Source: Burkholderiales bacterium (GTDB taxonomy: Bacteria > Pseudomonadota > Gammaproteobacteria > Burkholderiales > Burkholderiaceae_C). From it: a stretch of DNA of 9,833 nucleotides. The notes under the pieces were generated by a model, which had not been told where the DNA came from, made no database searches, and was given only the letters and a program-made list of their open reading frames with translations. Where the stretch lies: positions 1 through 9,833 of the forward strand of contig CANFYD010000099.1 in the NCBI GenBank assembly GCA_947450745.1, read 5' to 3'. This document shows positions 1-6,527 of the stretch, piece by piece (positions within the stretch are counted from its first letter, which is position 1; every line of letters starts with the position of its first letter). The position numbers and the translations under genes are program-made.

Positions 1-3000
1 AGCAGCTAGACCTGTTTCCACAGGGAGCCAAGTTCGACGGCGTGTTCGGCATCTGGTACGGCAAGGGGCCGGGCGTGGACCGCAGCGTGGACGTCTTCAA
101 GCACGCCAACATGGCCGGCACCTCGCGGCTGGGCGGCGTGATTGCGGTGGCCGGCGATGACCACATCGCCAAAAGCTCGACCGCCGCGCACCAGAGCGAC
201 CACGTCTTCAAGGCCGCCGGCTTCCCGGTGTTCTTCCCGTCCAGCGTGCAAGACATTCTGGACATGGGCTTGCACGCGTTTGCGCTGAGCCGCTTCTCCG
301 GCCTGTGGTCGGGGATGAAGACGATTCAAGAAATCGTCGAGTCGTCGGCCAGCATCAGCGTGGACCCGGACCGGGTCAGCATCATCATGCCGGAGGACTT
401 TCAGATGCCCGTGGGCGGCCTGCACATCCGCTGGCCCGACGCGCCGCTGGAGCAAGAAGCCCGGCTGATGGACCACAAGTGGTACGCCGCGCTGGCCTAT
501 ATCCGCGCCAACAAGCTGAACCACAACGTCATTTCCACCCCGAATGAAGCCAAACACGACCGCTTCGGCATCATCGCCAGCGGCAAGGCGTTCAACGACA
601 CCCGCCAGGCGCTGCATGACCTGAGCCTGGACGACGACACCTGCCGCCGGCTGGGCATTCGCCTGCACAAGGTCAACGTCGTGTGGCCGCTGGAAGCGAC
701 CATCACGCGCGACTTTGCCCAGGGCCTGACGGAGATTCTGGTGGTCGAGGAAAAGCGCCAGATGATCGAATACCAGGTCAAGGAGGAGCTGTACAACTGG
801 CGCGGCGATGTGCGGCCGCATGTGCTGGGCAAATTTGACGATGCTGGCGGGGACGGCGGCGAGTGGAGCCTGCCCAACCCGAGCAGCAACTGGCTGCTGC
901 GCCCGCAGGCCGACCTGACGCCGGCCATCATTGCCCGCGCGATTGCCAAGCGCCTGAAAAAGCTCGGAGTCGATGCCGACGTGCAGGCCCGACTGGACGC
1001 CCGTGTCGCCCTGATCGACGCCAAGGAAATGGCGCTGAAGACCGAAGAACAGACCGCTGGCGGGGCCGACCGCACGCCCTGGTTCTGCAGCGGCTGCCCG
1101 CACAACACCTCCACCCGCGTGCCCGAGGGTTCGCGCGCGGTGGCCGGCATCGGCTGCCACTACATGGTCACCTGGATGCCCGGCCGCAAAACCGCCACCT
1201 TCACGCAAATGGGCGGTGAGGGCGTGCCCTGGGTCGGCCAAGCGCCGTTCACGACCGAAAAGCACATTTTTGCCAACCTGGGCGACGGCACCTACTTCCA
1301 CTCGGGCCTGCTGGCGATCCGCCAAAGCATCGCCTCGGGCGTCAACATCACCTACAAGATCCTCTACAACGACGCGGTCGCGATGACCGGCGGGCAGCAG
1401 GTGGGCGAGCGGGCCGAAGGGCATTCGGTGCTGCAGATCATGCAGAGCGTGACGGCCGAGGGCGTGTCCAAGTTGTGCATCGTCACCGACGAACCAGAGA
1501 AGTACAGCGGCGTGGCACTGCTGCCCGGCGTGACCGTCCATCACCGCGATGAGCTGGACGCGATTCAGCGCCAGTTCCGCGAGATCACCGGCACGTCCGT
1601 GATCATTTACGACCAGACCTGCGCGACCGAAAAGCGCCGCCGCCGCAAGCGGGGCAAGTTGGTGGACCCGGCCAAGCGCGTGGTCATCAACGAGCTGGTC
1701 TGCGAGGGCTGCGGCGACTGCTCGGTGCAATCCAACTGCCTGAGCGTGGAGCCGCTGGAAACCGATTTCGGCCGCAAGCGCCAGATCAACCAGAACAGCT
1801 GCAACAAGGATTACAGCTGCGTGAAGGGCTTTTGCCCCAGCTTTGTCACCGTCGAGGGCGGCTCGCTGAAAAAGCCGAAGAAGGAGCAACGCGTCAGCCC
1901 CTTCGATGCCAATCTGGGCCCGCTGGCGATGCCGCTGATTCCCAACCCCGAGCGGGCCTGGGGCATTGTGGTGGCCGGCGTCGGCGGCACCGGCGTCATC
2001 ACCATCGGTCAATTGCTGGGCATGGCCGCCCACCTGGAAGGCAAGGGCGTGGTCACGCAAGACGCGGCCGGCTTGGCGCAAAAGGGCGGCAGCACCTGGA
2101 GCCATATCCAGATCGCCAACCAGGCCGACGCCATTTACTGCACCAAGGTCGGCACGGCGGAAGCGGACCTGGTGATCGCTTGCGACGCCATCGTCGCGGC
2201 CAACAAGACCACGCTGGCGGTGATGCGCGAGGGCCGCACCTTTGTGGCCTTGAACACCCACGGCTCGCCGACTGCGGCGCTGGTCGGCGATGCCAACTGG
2301 AGCTTCCCCGGCGCGGCCTGTGAATCGGCCATCAGCGCGGCTGTGGGCAAGGCCAGCCTGGGCCTGTTCGATGCCGAGGAAGTGGCGGTCAAACTGGTCG
2401 GCGATTCGCTCTACACCAACCCGCTGATGCTGGGCTATGCCTGGCAGCAAGGTCGTGTGCCCTTGAGCTATGCCGCGCTGATGCGGGCCATCGAGCTGAA
2501 CAATGTGCAGATCGACAACAACAAGGTCGCGTTCGAATGGGGCCGGCGTTGCGCGGTGGACTTGAGCGCGGTGCAAGCGCTGTACGCGGCTCGGCAGGTG
2601 ATCAACATCGTCAAGCGCCAAGGCTTGGACGAGATGCTGAACAAGCGGGTGGAGTTCTTGGTCGATTACCAAGACGCCGCTTACGCCAGCACTTACCTCA
2701 GCTTTGTCGAAAAAGTGCGCGCCGCCGAAAGCGGCTTGAAGTCAACCCGTTTGACCGAAAACGTGGCCCGCTATCTGTTCAAGCTGATGGCCTACAAGGA
2801 CGAGTACGAGGTGGCGCGCCTGCACACCGACCCGAAGTTCGTCGCCAAGATTGCCGCCCAGTTCGAGGGCGACTACAAGCTGGTGCACCACTTGGCACCG
2901 CCGCTGGTGTCCAAGACCAATGCCCAGGGCGAGGCGCAAAAACGCCAGTTCGGCACCTGGATACGCCCGGTCTTCGGCGTGCTGGCCAAGCTGAAGGGCT

Positions 3001-3248
3001 TGCGCGGCGGCACGTTTGATGTGTTCGGCTACTCGCAAGAGCGCCGCACCGAACGCGCGCTGATCGGCGAATACCGCGCCAGCATCGACGCCCTCTTGGC
3101 CAAGGGCCTGACGCCTGAGCGCCTGAGCCTGGCCGTCGACATCGCCCGCATCCCGGAAGACATCCGCGGCTACGGCCATGTGAAAGAACGCCACCTGCTG
3201 GCCGCCCGCGCCAAGTGGGCGGGGCTGATGGCGCAGTGGCAGGTGTGA
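1..3248 (+). CDS. Fused indolepyruvate:ferredoxin oxidoreductase family protein (5' end outside window)
   Basis: This large cytoplasmic enzyme belongs to the family that oxidatively decarboxylates arylpyruvates such as indolepyruvate to acyl-CoA, using thiamine diphosphate (TPP) and iron-sulfur clusters and reducing ferredoxin. The frame is open from base 3 with no start, so the N-terminus lies upstream. About 1,081 residues are visible; full-length members are near 1,150-1,200. Counting from the GTG at 42, the order is: part of the N-terminal 2-oxoacid oxidoreductase domain; the TPP domain with FCSGCPHN (about 346-353) and GDGTYFHSG (414-422) followed by N443; a cysteine-rich ferredoxin-like segment with C554, C557, C560, C566, C587, C593 and C598; a gamma (IorB-like) domain with GVGGTG near 647-652 and QDAAGLAQKGGSTW after it; and a C-terminal DUF6537-like helical region from about 837. 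IorA and IorB parts are thus fused in one chain. All expected motifs are intact. The true substrate cannot be read from sequence. Confidence 0.95.
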   Translation, partial: QLDLFPQGAKFDGVFGIWYGKGPGVDRSVDVFKHANMAGTSRLGGVIAVAGDDHIAKSSTAAHQSDHVFKAAGFPVFFPSSVQDILDMGLHAFALSRFSGLWSGMKTIQEIVESSASISVDPDRVSIIMPEDFQMPVGGLHIRWPDAPLEQEARLMDHKWYAALAYIRANKLNHNVISTPNEAKHDRFGIIASGKAFNDTRQALHDLSLDDDTCRRLGIRLHKVNVVWPLEATITRDFAQGLTEILVVEEKRQMIEYQVKEELYNWRGDVRPHVLGKFDDAGGDGGEWSLPNPSSNWLLRPQADLTPAIIARAIAKRLKKLGVDADVQARLDARVALIDAKEMALKTEEQTAGGADRTPWFCSGCPHNTSTRVPEGSRAVAGIGCHYMVTWMPGRKTATFTQMGGEGVPWVGQAPFTTEKHIFANLGDGTYFHSGLLAIRQSIASGVNITYKILYNDAVAMTGGQQVGERAEGHSVLQIMQSVTAEGVSKLCIVTDEPEKYSGVALLPGVTVHHRDELDAIQRQFREITGTSVIIYDQTCATEKRRRRKRGKLVDPAKRVVINELVCEGCGDCSVQSNCLSVEPLETDFGRKRQINQNSCNKDYSCVKGFCPSFVTVEGGSLKKPKKEQRVSPFDANLGPLAMPLIPNPERAWGIVVAGVGGTGVITIGQLLGMAAHLEGKGVVTQDAAGLAQKGGSTWSHIQIANQADAIYCTKVGTAEADLVIACDAIVAANKTTLAVMREGRTFVALNTHGSPTAALVGDANWSFPGAACESAISAAVGKASLGLFDAEEVAVKLVGDSLYTNPLMLGYAWQQGRVPLSYAALMRAIELNNVQIDNNKVAFEWGRRCAVDLSAVQALYAARQVINIVKRQGLDEMLNKRVEFLVDYQDAAYASTYLSFVEKVRAAESGLKSTRLTENVARYLFKLMAYKDEYEVARLHTDPKFVAKIAAQFEGDYKLVHHLAPPLVSKTNAQGEAQKRQFGTWIRPVFGVLAKLKGLRGGTFDVFGYSQERRTERALIGEYRASIDALLAKGLTPERLSLAVDIARIPEDIRGYGHVKERHLLAARAKWAGLMAQWQV

Positions 3249-3274
3249 GGTGAGGTGAGGTGTTTGAGGTGAGG
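3246..3274. repeat. Short TGAGG tandem repeat over the stop codon
   Basis: TGAGG occurs three times in tandem (3246-3260, the first overlapping the TGA stop of the oxidoreductase gene). After a TGTT interruption it occurs twice more (3265-3274). It is a simple-sequence run at the 3' end of the gene with no evident function. It is followed at 3280-3303 by a weak imperfect hairpin (5 + 3 bp with one mismatch, loop GGACAC). Confidence 0.7.
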
Positions 3275-3318
3275 CTGCTCGCTCCGCTGGACACAGCTGA
3301 GCGCAAATGAGGGCAAGA

Positions 3319-3354
3319 GTCGGGCGGGGCTGAAACACATCAGCCCCGCCCGAC
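3319..3354. terminator. Perfect 14-bp hairpin, probable bidirectional terminator
   Basis: The arm GTCGGGCGGGGCTG (3319-3332) is exactly complementary to 3341-3354, with an 8-base loop AAACACAT. It lies between the stop of the (+) oxidoreductase (3248) and the stop of the (-) lipoprotein (3383), so it can serve both converging transcripts. Neither side carries a clear T-run, so it is not a textbook intrinsic terminator. GC-rich stems without U-tracts are common between converging genes in high-GC proteobacteria. Confidence 0.75.
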
Positions 3355-3382
3355 CTGCGCAGTCACTCGCTCAGCCCATCAA

Positions 3383-5083
3383 TCAGTCACGCTCGACCTT
3401 GACGGCGGTGATCACGCCGTCGGTCAATATGCCTTTGATCTCCATGAACCGGCCGGCGACCAGGGTGGCGGCTGAGATGTCCTTGAACACCGTGGCGTTG
3501 TTGTACCGAACGACAACGCTGCTCAGGCCACTGGACAGCCCTTCGATGCGATAGACCGTCAGGTCGAACTCGCCGGCACGGACGGCGCTGATCGTGCCCT
3601 TGGCCTCGATCAAGCGCCCGTTCAGCGCGGCAGCCGAGCTGCCAGCGGAAGCTGTGACGCCGCTGACAGGAATGGCGCTGGCGCAAGCGCCCTCAGCTTC
3701 GACCTTGACAACCAGGAACGAGCCGGCGGCGTCCAACGACCCCTTCAATTCGATCGGCGTGCCAGCCACCAGGCAAGACAGGGCCGACTTCTCAAAATAG
3801 GCGTTGGCCAGATCGACAGTCACGTTGCCGGCCGGCAAAACACCGCTGAAACGCTCGGTGTACAAGGGCGTCAGCGTCACGCGGCTGCCACTGACCGTGA
3901 CGACACGGCCCTTCAGCTCGGCATAGCCGGTACCGGTACCGGTACCGGTATCGTTGCCGTTGCTGTTGCCGCTTGAGCCGGTGTTTGAACTTGACCCTGC
4001 TTTTGCCGCGCCCTCAATCTCCACCGCCTGGGCCACCCAGCGATCGCCCACACGGGTCAGATAGACCTCGAGGCGCACTCCGGCCACCACGGCGGCCAGC
4101 GAGCCGCGCTTGAACACAGCCGTCGCCAGATCGATGGGCAGGGTGCCCGTCGGGCCGCCATAACGGCTGGCGTTGACAGTCAGCGTGGCTACCGTGCCGT
4201 TGACCGAGCCGACCAGGCCTTTGATTTCGCTGGACAGCACGGCGCTGGCATTGTTTGAAGATGCACTGCTGCGTTGCTTGATGACGCGGGCGGTGAATTG
4301 AAGCTCGACACCCTGGCCGCTGACGCTGCCGTAGACCTCGACGGTATCGCCCAGTGCGGGCTGCCAACTATTGCTCTGCAAGGACACATAGCTGGTGTTG
4401 GCATCCAGCACAAACAAGCGGGTGCCGAACACCCCTGCGTCGATGGTCAGGCTGTTGGCACTGACGGCAGTCACCGAGCCCTTGATCTCGGCGTCGCGGT
4501 GGTTCCAAGTGGACAGGTCGTCATGGGTGGCCACACGAGTGGCCGCCACCAGCGTTGTGCCCTGCAAGGTGAAGCGTGGCAAGTCAAAGTCGAGCGCCAG
4601 CGCGCCGGAGCTGCGGTTCCAGCTGTCCAACTGGAAGCTCAGATAACCCGCCGCCGTGCTCAGCGTCACGTCTTGCACGCTGCCATTGAGCTGCTGCAAC
4701 TGAGCTTGCGGATCAACATAAACGCGCACTGCCACGGTGTCCGTGGGGATCTTCGCATTCGCGGCCCAAGTGCCGGCATCACGCAAGGCCGGCAGATTCA
4801 AGCGCCGGCTGGGGGCATAGGCCAGCAGTTCGACCTCCACCCCGCTGCCGTTGACTGCCGTGACACGCGAGATCGAGACCCAGACCGCGTCATATTCGTT
4901 TGAGAAATCGTCGGTGAAATACATCGCCGCAGCGATGGTGGCTGTCGGCGCCGCCACCTGGGGTGCCACCTGCTCGGCGGTGCTACCGCCGCCACCACCG
5001 CAGGCCATCAGCATCAGCCCACTGGCGAGGCTGGCGACAAGGGCCGTGGCGCGACGGCGAGCAAAAGTAGTGGGCAGCATCAT
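3383..5083 (-). CDS. Lipoprotein with DUF4382-like domain and four DUF5666-like repeats
   Basis: This predicted lipid-anchored envelope protein (566 aa) has no known function. The N-terminus has RRR at 9-11, a hydrophobic stretch and a lipobox LMAC with Cys28, followed by a GGGGGS tether. Residues about 49-185 resemble DUF4382: a beta-rich start, then AVWVSISRVTAV. Four repeats follow, each opening with (A/S/I)E(I/L/A)KG and closing near a V-x-V/I-E strand, at about 198-271, 285-358, 388-465 and 492-564. They look like DUF5666 beta-barrel modules. A Ser/Gly/Asn/Thr linker with a TGTGTGTG run (about 361-387) separates repeats 2 and 3. The start is ATG at 5083, directly followed by a second ATG at 5080, with only a weak purine-rich GAGA upstream. 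The gene ends against a shared hairpin and is divergent from the PEP-CTERM gene. A structural or binding role in the envelope is inference. No catalytic motif was seen. Confidence 0.9.
   Translation of the reverse strand: MMLPTTFARRRATALVASLASGLMLMACGGGGGSTAEQVAPQVAAPTATIAAAMYFTDDFSNEYDAVWVSISRVTAVNGSGVEVELLAYAPSRRLNLPALRDAGTWAANAKIPTDTVAVRVYVDPQAQLQQLNGSVQDVTLSTAAGYLSFQLDSWNRSSGALALDFDLPRFTLQGTTLVAATRVATHDDLSTWNHRDAEIKGSVTAVSANSLTIDAGVFGTRLFVLDANTSYVSLQSNSWQPALGDTVEVYGSVSGQGVELQFTARVIKQRSSASSNNASAVLSSEIKGLVGSVNGTVATLTVNASRYGGPTGTLPIDLATAVFKRGSLAAVVAGVRLEVYLTRVGDRWVAQAVEIEGAAKAGSSSNTGSSGNSNGNDTGTGTGTGYAELKGRVVTVSGSRVTLTPLYTERFSGVLPAGNVTVDLANAYFEKSALSCLVAGTPIELKGSLDAAGSFLVVKVEAEGACASAIPVSGVTASAGSSAAALNGRLIEAKGTISAVRAGEFDLTVYRIEGLSSGLSSVVVRYNNATVFKDISAATLVAGRFMEIKGILTDGVITAVKVERD
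3927..3950. repeat. Hexanucleotide microsatellite (CCGGTA)x4
   Basis: There are four exact copies of CCGGTA in tandem inside the lipoprotein gene. On the coding strand they encode alternating Thr-Gly in the flexible linker between DUF5666-like repeats 2 and 3. Each unit is 6 bp, so slipped-strand gain or loss would change the linker by two residues without shifting frame. The array is also largely self-complementary (overlapping GGTACC palindromes). Confidence 0.9.
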
Positions 5084-5121
5084 GGTGTGTTCTCAGGTTG
5101 ACTCAGGATCAAAAAGTGGGG

Positions 5122-5134
5122 GCTCGGACCGAGC
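5122..5134. promoter_or_regulatory. 13-bp perfect palindrome in the leader of the DUF5666 lipoprotein gene
   Basis: GCTCGG-A-CCGAGC lies about 40 bases upstream of the lipoprotein ATG and is bracketed by the 8-bp inverted pair TCAGGATC/GATCCTGA (5103-5110, 5153-5160). It could be an operator or an RNA stem in the leader. No regulator is encoded in the window, so function is undetermined. Confidence 0.35.
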
Positions 5135-5378
5135 AACGCCAGTGTGTGTTTCGATCCTGAAGCGAAGGTGAACCGCTTCCATTCAATTGCTCGGGCCTGA
5201 GAAGCGACTTTGATAAGCGCCTGAGTGCATGGTCTTCAGCCCCATGTCCAAACTGAAACAACTTCCTGTCAATCCTCTGGCTCCGGCGGCGCCGCCACCA
5301 ACAGGTGCGGTGCATCAATGCCGGTGATGTCAAGTTCCACACGAAACGGCATAGACCCCCCTGGGATCGGGGGAGCGT

Positions 5379-5394
5379 TGGCATCGCGCCAGCA
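5379..5394 (+). promoter_or_regulatory. Candidate sigma-54 (-24/-12) promoter of the PEP-CTERM gene
   Basis: The sequence TGGCAtcgcgccaGCa has the invariant GG (5380-5381) and GC (5392-5393) with exactly ten bases between them. It matches the TGGCA half of the sigma-54 consensus; the -12 half is weaker (CAGCA instead of TTGCA). The predicted transcript would start near 5405, about 71 bases before the ATG at 5476. Known background: PEP-CTERM genes in betaproteobacteria are often controlled by the PrsK/PrsR two-component system acting with RpoN. Applying that here is inference, since prsK/prsR are not in the window. Confidence 0.45.
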
Positions 5395-5475
5395 GCGATG
5401 ATCAAATTGCAAAAACTGCCGACAGAGCATCCCGCTCCAAATGCGGTGCAAATTGTCAATTCGGGGAGTGATTCA

Positions 5476-6360
5476 ATGAAGCGTCTTGCATCTATTGCCT
5501 CCGCAGTCGCCTGCTTGGCCGCCGCGCCGGCCTTTGCCGCCAGCACCGCCACCGCCACACTCGACAACATCCAGATCACTTTGTACAAGCTGAACCCGCT
5601 GCTTGCCGGTGCGACCTCGATCACCTTCAGCGACACGGCGCTCAGCTACGGCAACTATGTGTCTGCCTCCGCCTTCGACAACCAGTCTGGCCAGCTTTCC
5701 TCGGTCAATGCGTCTGGCGCAACCGCGTTCGTTCCGGTTTCGGTCAACACCACGGGCGTGAGCAACGCCTGGGCCAGCGCCAATGTGTCCGGTCCGGGCA
5801 CGGCCATCGGCAGCTCGCTGAGCGCCAGTGGCACCGCGCTGGGCACGGCAACTGGCGGTGCTCACTCCAACTTTCAGGCCTCTGCGGATTCGTCCTACTT
5901 CTACAACCAGAACTTCACACTGTCGGCCAACACGGTCGCCCTGTTCTCGGTCACAGCGTCGCTGAGCGCCACGGTGACCGCCACTTTTGATCCGGCCGCC
6001 TCGGGTCAGCCTGAACATGCGTCGGCTTACAGCTCACTGTCCATCGACGGAGTCGGCGCCCTCGGTGCCGGCTCGCAGTCCACCAGTAACCATCAGTCCA
6101 TTGCTTCCGATTCACAGTCCGTGGCCGACCCCAGTTGCACCTCGGGTTACTGCTACGTCGGCCAGAGCCAGAGTCGCAGCACCGGTCTTTCCGGTTCATT
6201 CATCAACGCGACGGCAAACACGCTGGCCGGGAATATGTATGCCACTGCAGCTGTGAATGGTTACAGCAACGCCGCCCTGGTCCCCGAGCCCAGCAGCTAC
6301 GCGCTGATGCTTGCCGGCCTCGCGAGCATCGGCTTCATCGCCCGGCGCCGTCGCGGCTGA
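5476..6360 (+). CDS. PEP-CTERM sorting domain-containing secreted protein
   Basis: This exported protein (294 aa) is a predicted substrate of the exosortase system, which recognises a C-terminal PEP motif, cleaves there and releases or anchors the protein in the extracellular or exopolysaccharide layer. The N-terminal signal peptide MKRLASIASAVACLAAAP ends with an AFAA cleavage site near residues 19-22. The C-terminus has VPEP at 269-272, a hydrophobic segment (about 278-289) and the basic tail ARRRRG, the standard tripartite sorting signal. The mature middle is rich in Ser, Ala, Thr and Gly, looks beta-rich, and has one close cysteine pair (C221, C226). No catalytic motif was seen. I chose ATG 5476 because the signal peptide starts there and GGGGAG (5463-5468) sits 7 bases upstream. 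The in-frame open stretch back to 5305 would put about 57 non-signal residues before the signal peptide. The exosortase itself must be elsewhere. Specific function is unknown. Confidence 0.94.
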   Translation: MKRLASIASAVACLAAAPAFAASTATATLDNIQITLYKLNPLLAGATSITFSDTALSYGNYVSASAFDNQSGQLSSVNASGATAFVPVSVNTTGVSNAWASANVSGPGTAIGSSLSASGTALGTATGGAHSNFQASADSSYFYNQNFTLSANTVALFSVTASLSATVTATFDPAASGQPEHASAYSSLSIDGVGALGAGSQSTSNHQSIASDSQSVADPSCTSGYCYVGQSQSRSTGLSGSFINATANTLAGNMYATAAVNGYSNAALVPEPSSYALMLAGLASIGFIARRRRG

Positions 6361-6450
6361 ACCGAAGCCCAGCCAGCGAGCTAGTCTGTGATTTGAAACG
6401 CTGATCTTTGAGACCAAGCACCGGCTTTGGCCGCGCAAGGCAACCGGCGG

Positions 6451-6463
6451 GAAAATATTTTTC
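6451..6463. other. A/T-rich near-palindrome after the PEP-CTERM gene
   Basis: GAAAATATTTTTC is an isolated A/T block about 90 bases after the PEP-CTERM stop, in otherwise GC-rich DNA. A weak CCGC/GCGG stem (6431-6434, 6447-6450) immediately precedes it, so on the (+) strand it could act as a leaky terminator with a U-rich tail ahead of the stronger hairpin at 6490. Confidence 0.3.
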
Positions 6464-6489
6464 AGACTGGATCTCAACTCCGCGCTGCT

Positions 6490-6521
6490 GCGATGTTGGC
6501 AGGGCCGACCGCCAACATCGC
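6490..6521. terminator. Perfect 11-bp hairpin, probable bidirectional terminator
   Basis: GCGATGTTGGC (6490-6500) is exactly complementary to 6511-6521, with a 10-base spacer AGGGCCGACC. It lies 130 bases after the (+) PEP-CTERM stop and 7 bases beyond the (-) lipoprotein stop, so it is placed to end both converging transcripts. As with the hairpin at 3319, there is no T-run on either side. Confidence 0.72.
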
Positions 6522-6527
6522 GCCCGA

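Larger units (their letters stand above)
5084..5475. other. Divergent intergenic region with palindromes
   Basis: This 392-base gap separates the divergent lipoprotein and PEP-CTERM genes and should hold both promoters. Visible elements are: TCAGGATC (5103-5110) mirrored by GATCCTGA (5153-5160); a 13-bp palindrome GCTCGG-A-CCGAGC (5122-5134); GAAGCG/CGCTTC (5159-5164 and 5174-5179) with GAAGCG repeated at 5201-5206; CATCA/TGATG arms around 5322-5339; a C6/G5 stem at 5356-5373; CATCGC/GCGATG at 5382-5400; and a sigma-54 candidate at 5379-5394. On the (-) strand a perfect TTGACA lies at 5272-5267, but the -10 hexamer 17 bases on (GGACAT) is poor. No convincing gene is present; a 27-codon (-) reading frame (5352-5269) has a G-rich leader but no recognised product. 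Confidence 0.6.

Noticed and set aside
6..2672. 888-codon open frame on the minus strand
   Set aside because: It is antisense to the oxidoreductase, whose motifs are all intact on the plus strand. Its Ala/Arg/His/Gln/Val-rich composition is the usual mirror of GC-biased codons.
3246..3274. TGAGG run considered as a CRISPR-like or regulatory array
   Set aside because: The unit is five bases, there are no spacers, and it overlaps a stop codon; simple-sequence repeat only.
4274..4903. 209-codon plus-strand open frame
   Set aside because: It is antisense to the DUF5666 lipoprotein, whose lipobox and repeated modules show which strand is coding.
5305..5475. In-frame upstream extension of the PEP-CTERM gene
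   Set aside because: It would place about 57 residues before a clear signal peptide. The ATG at 5476 has a ribosome binding site, and the candidate promoter lies inside the extension.
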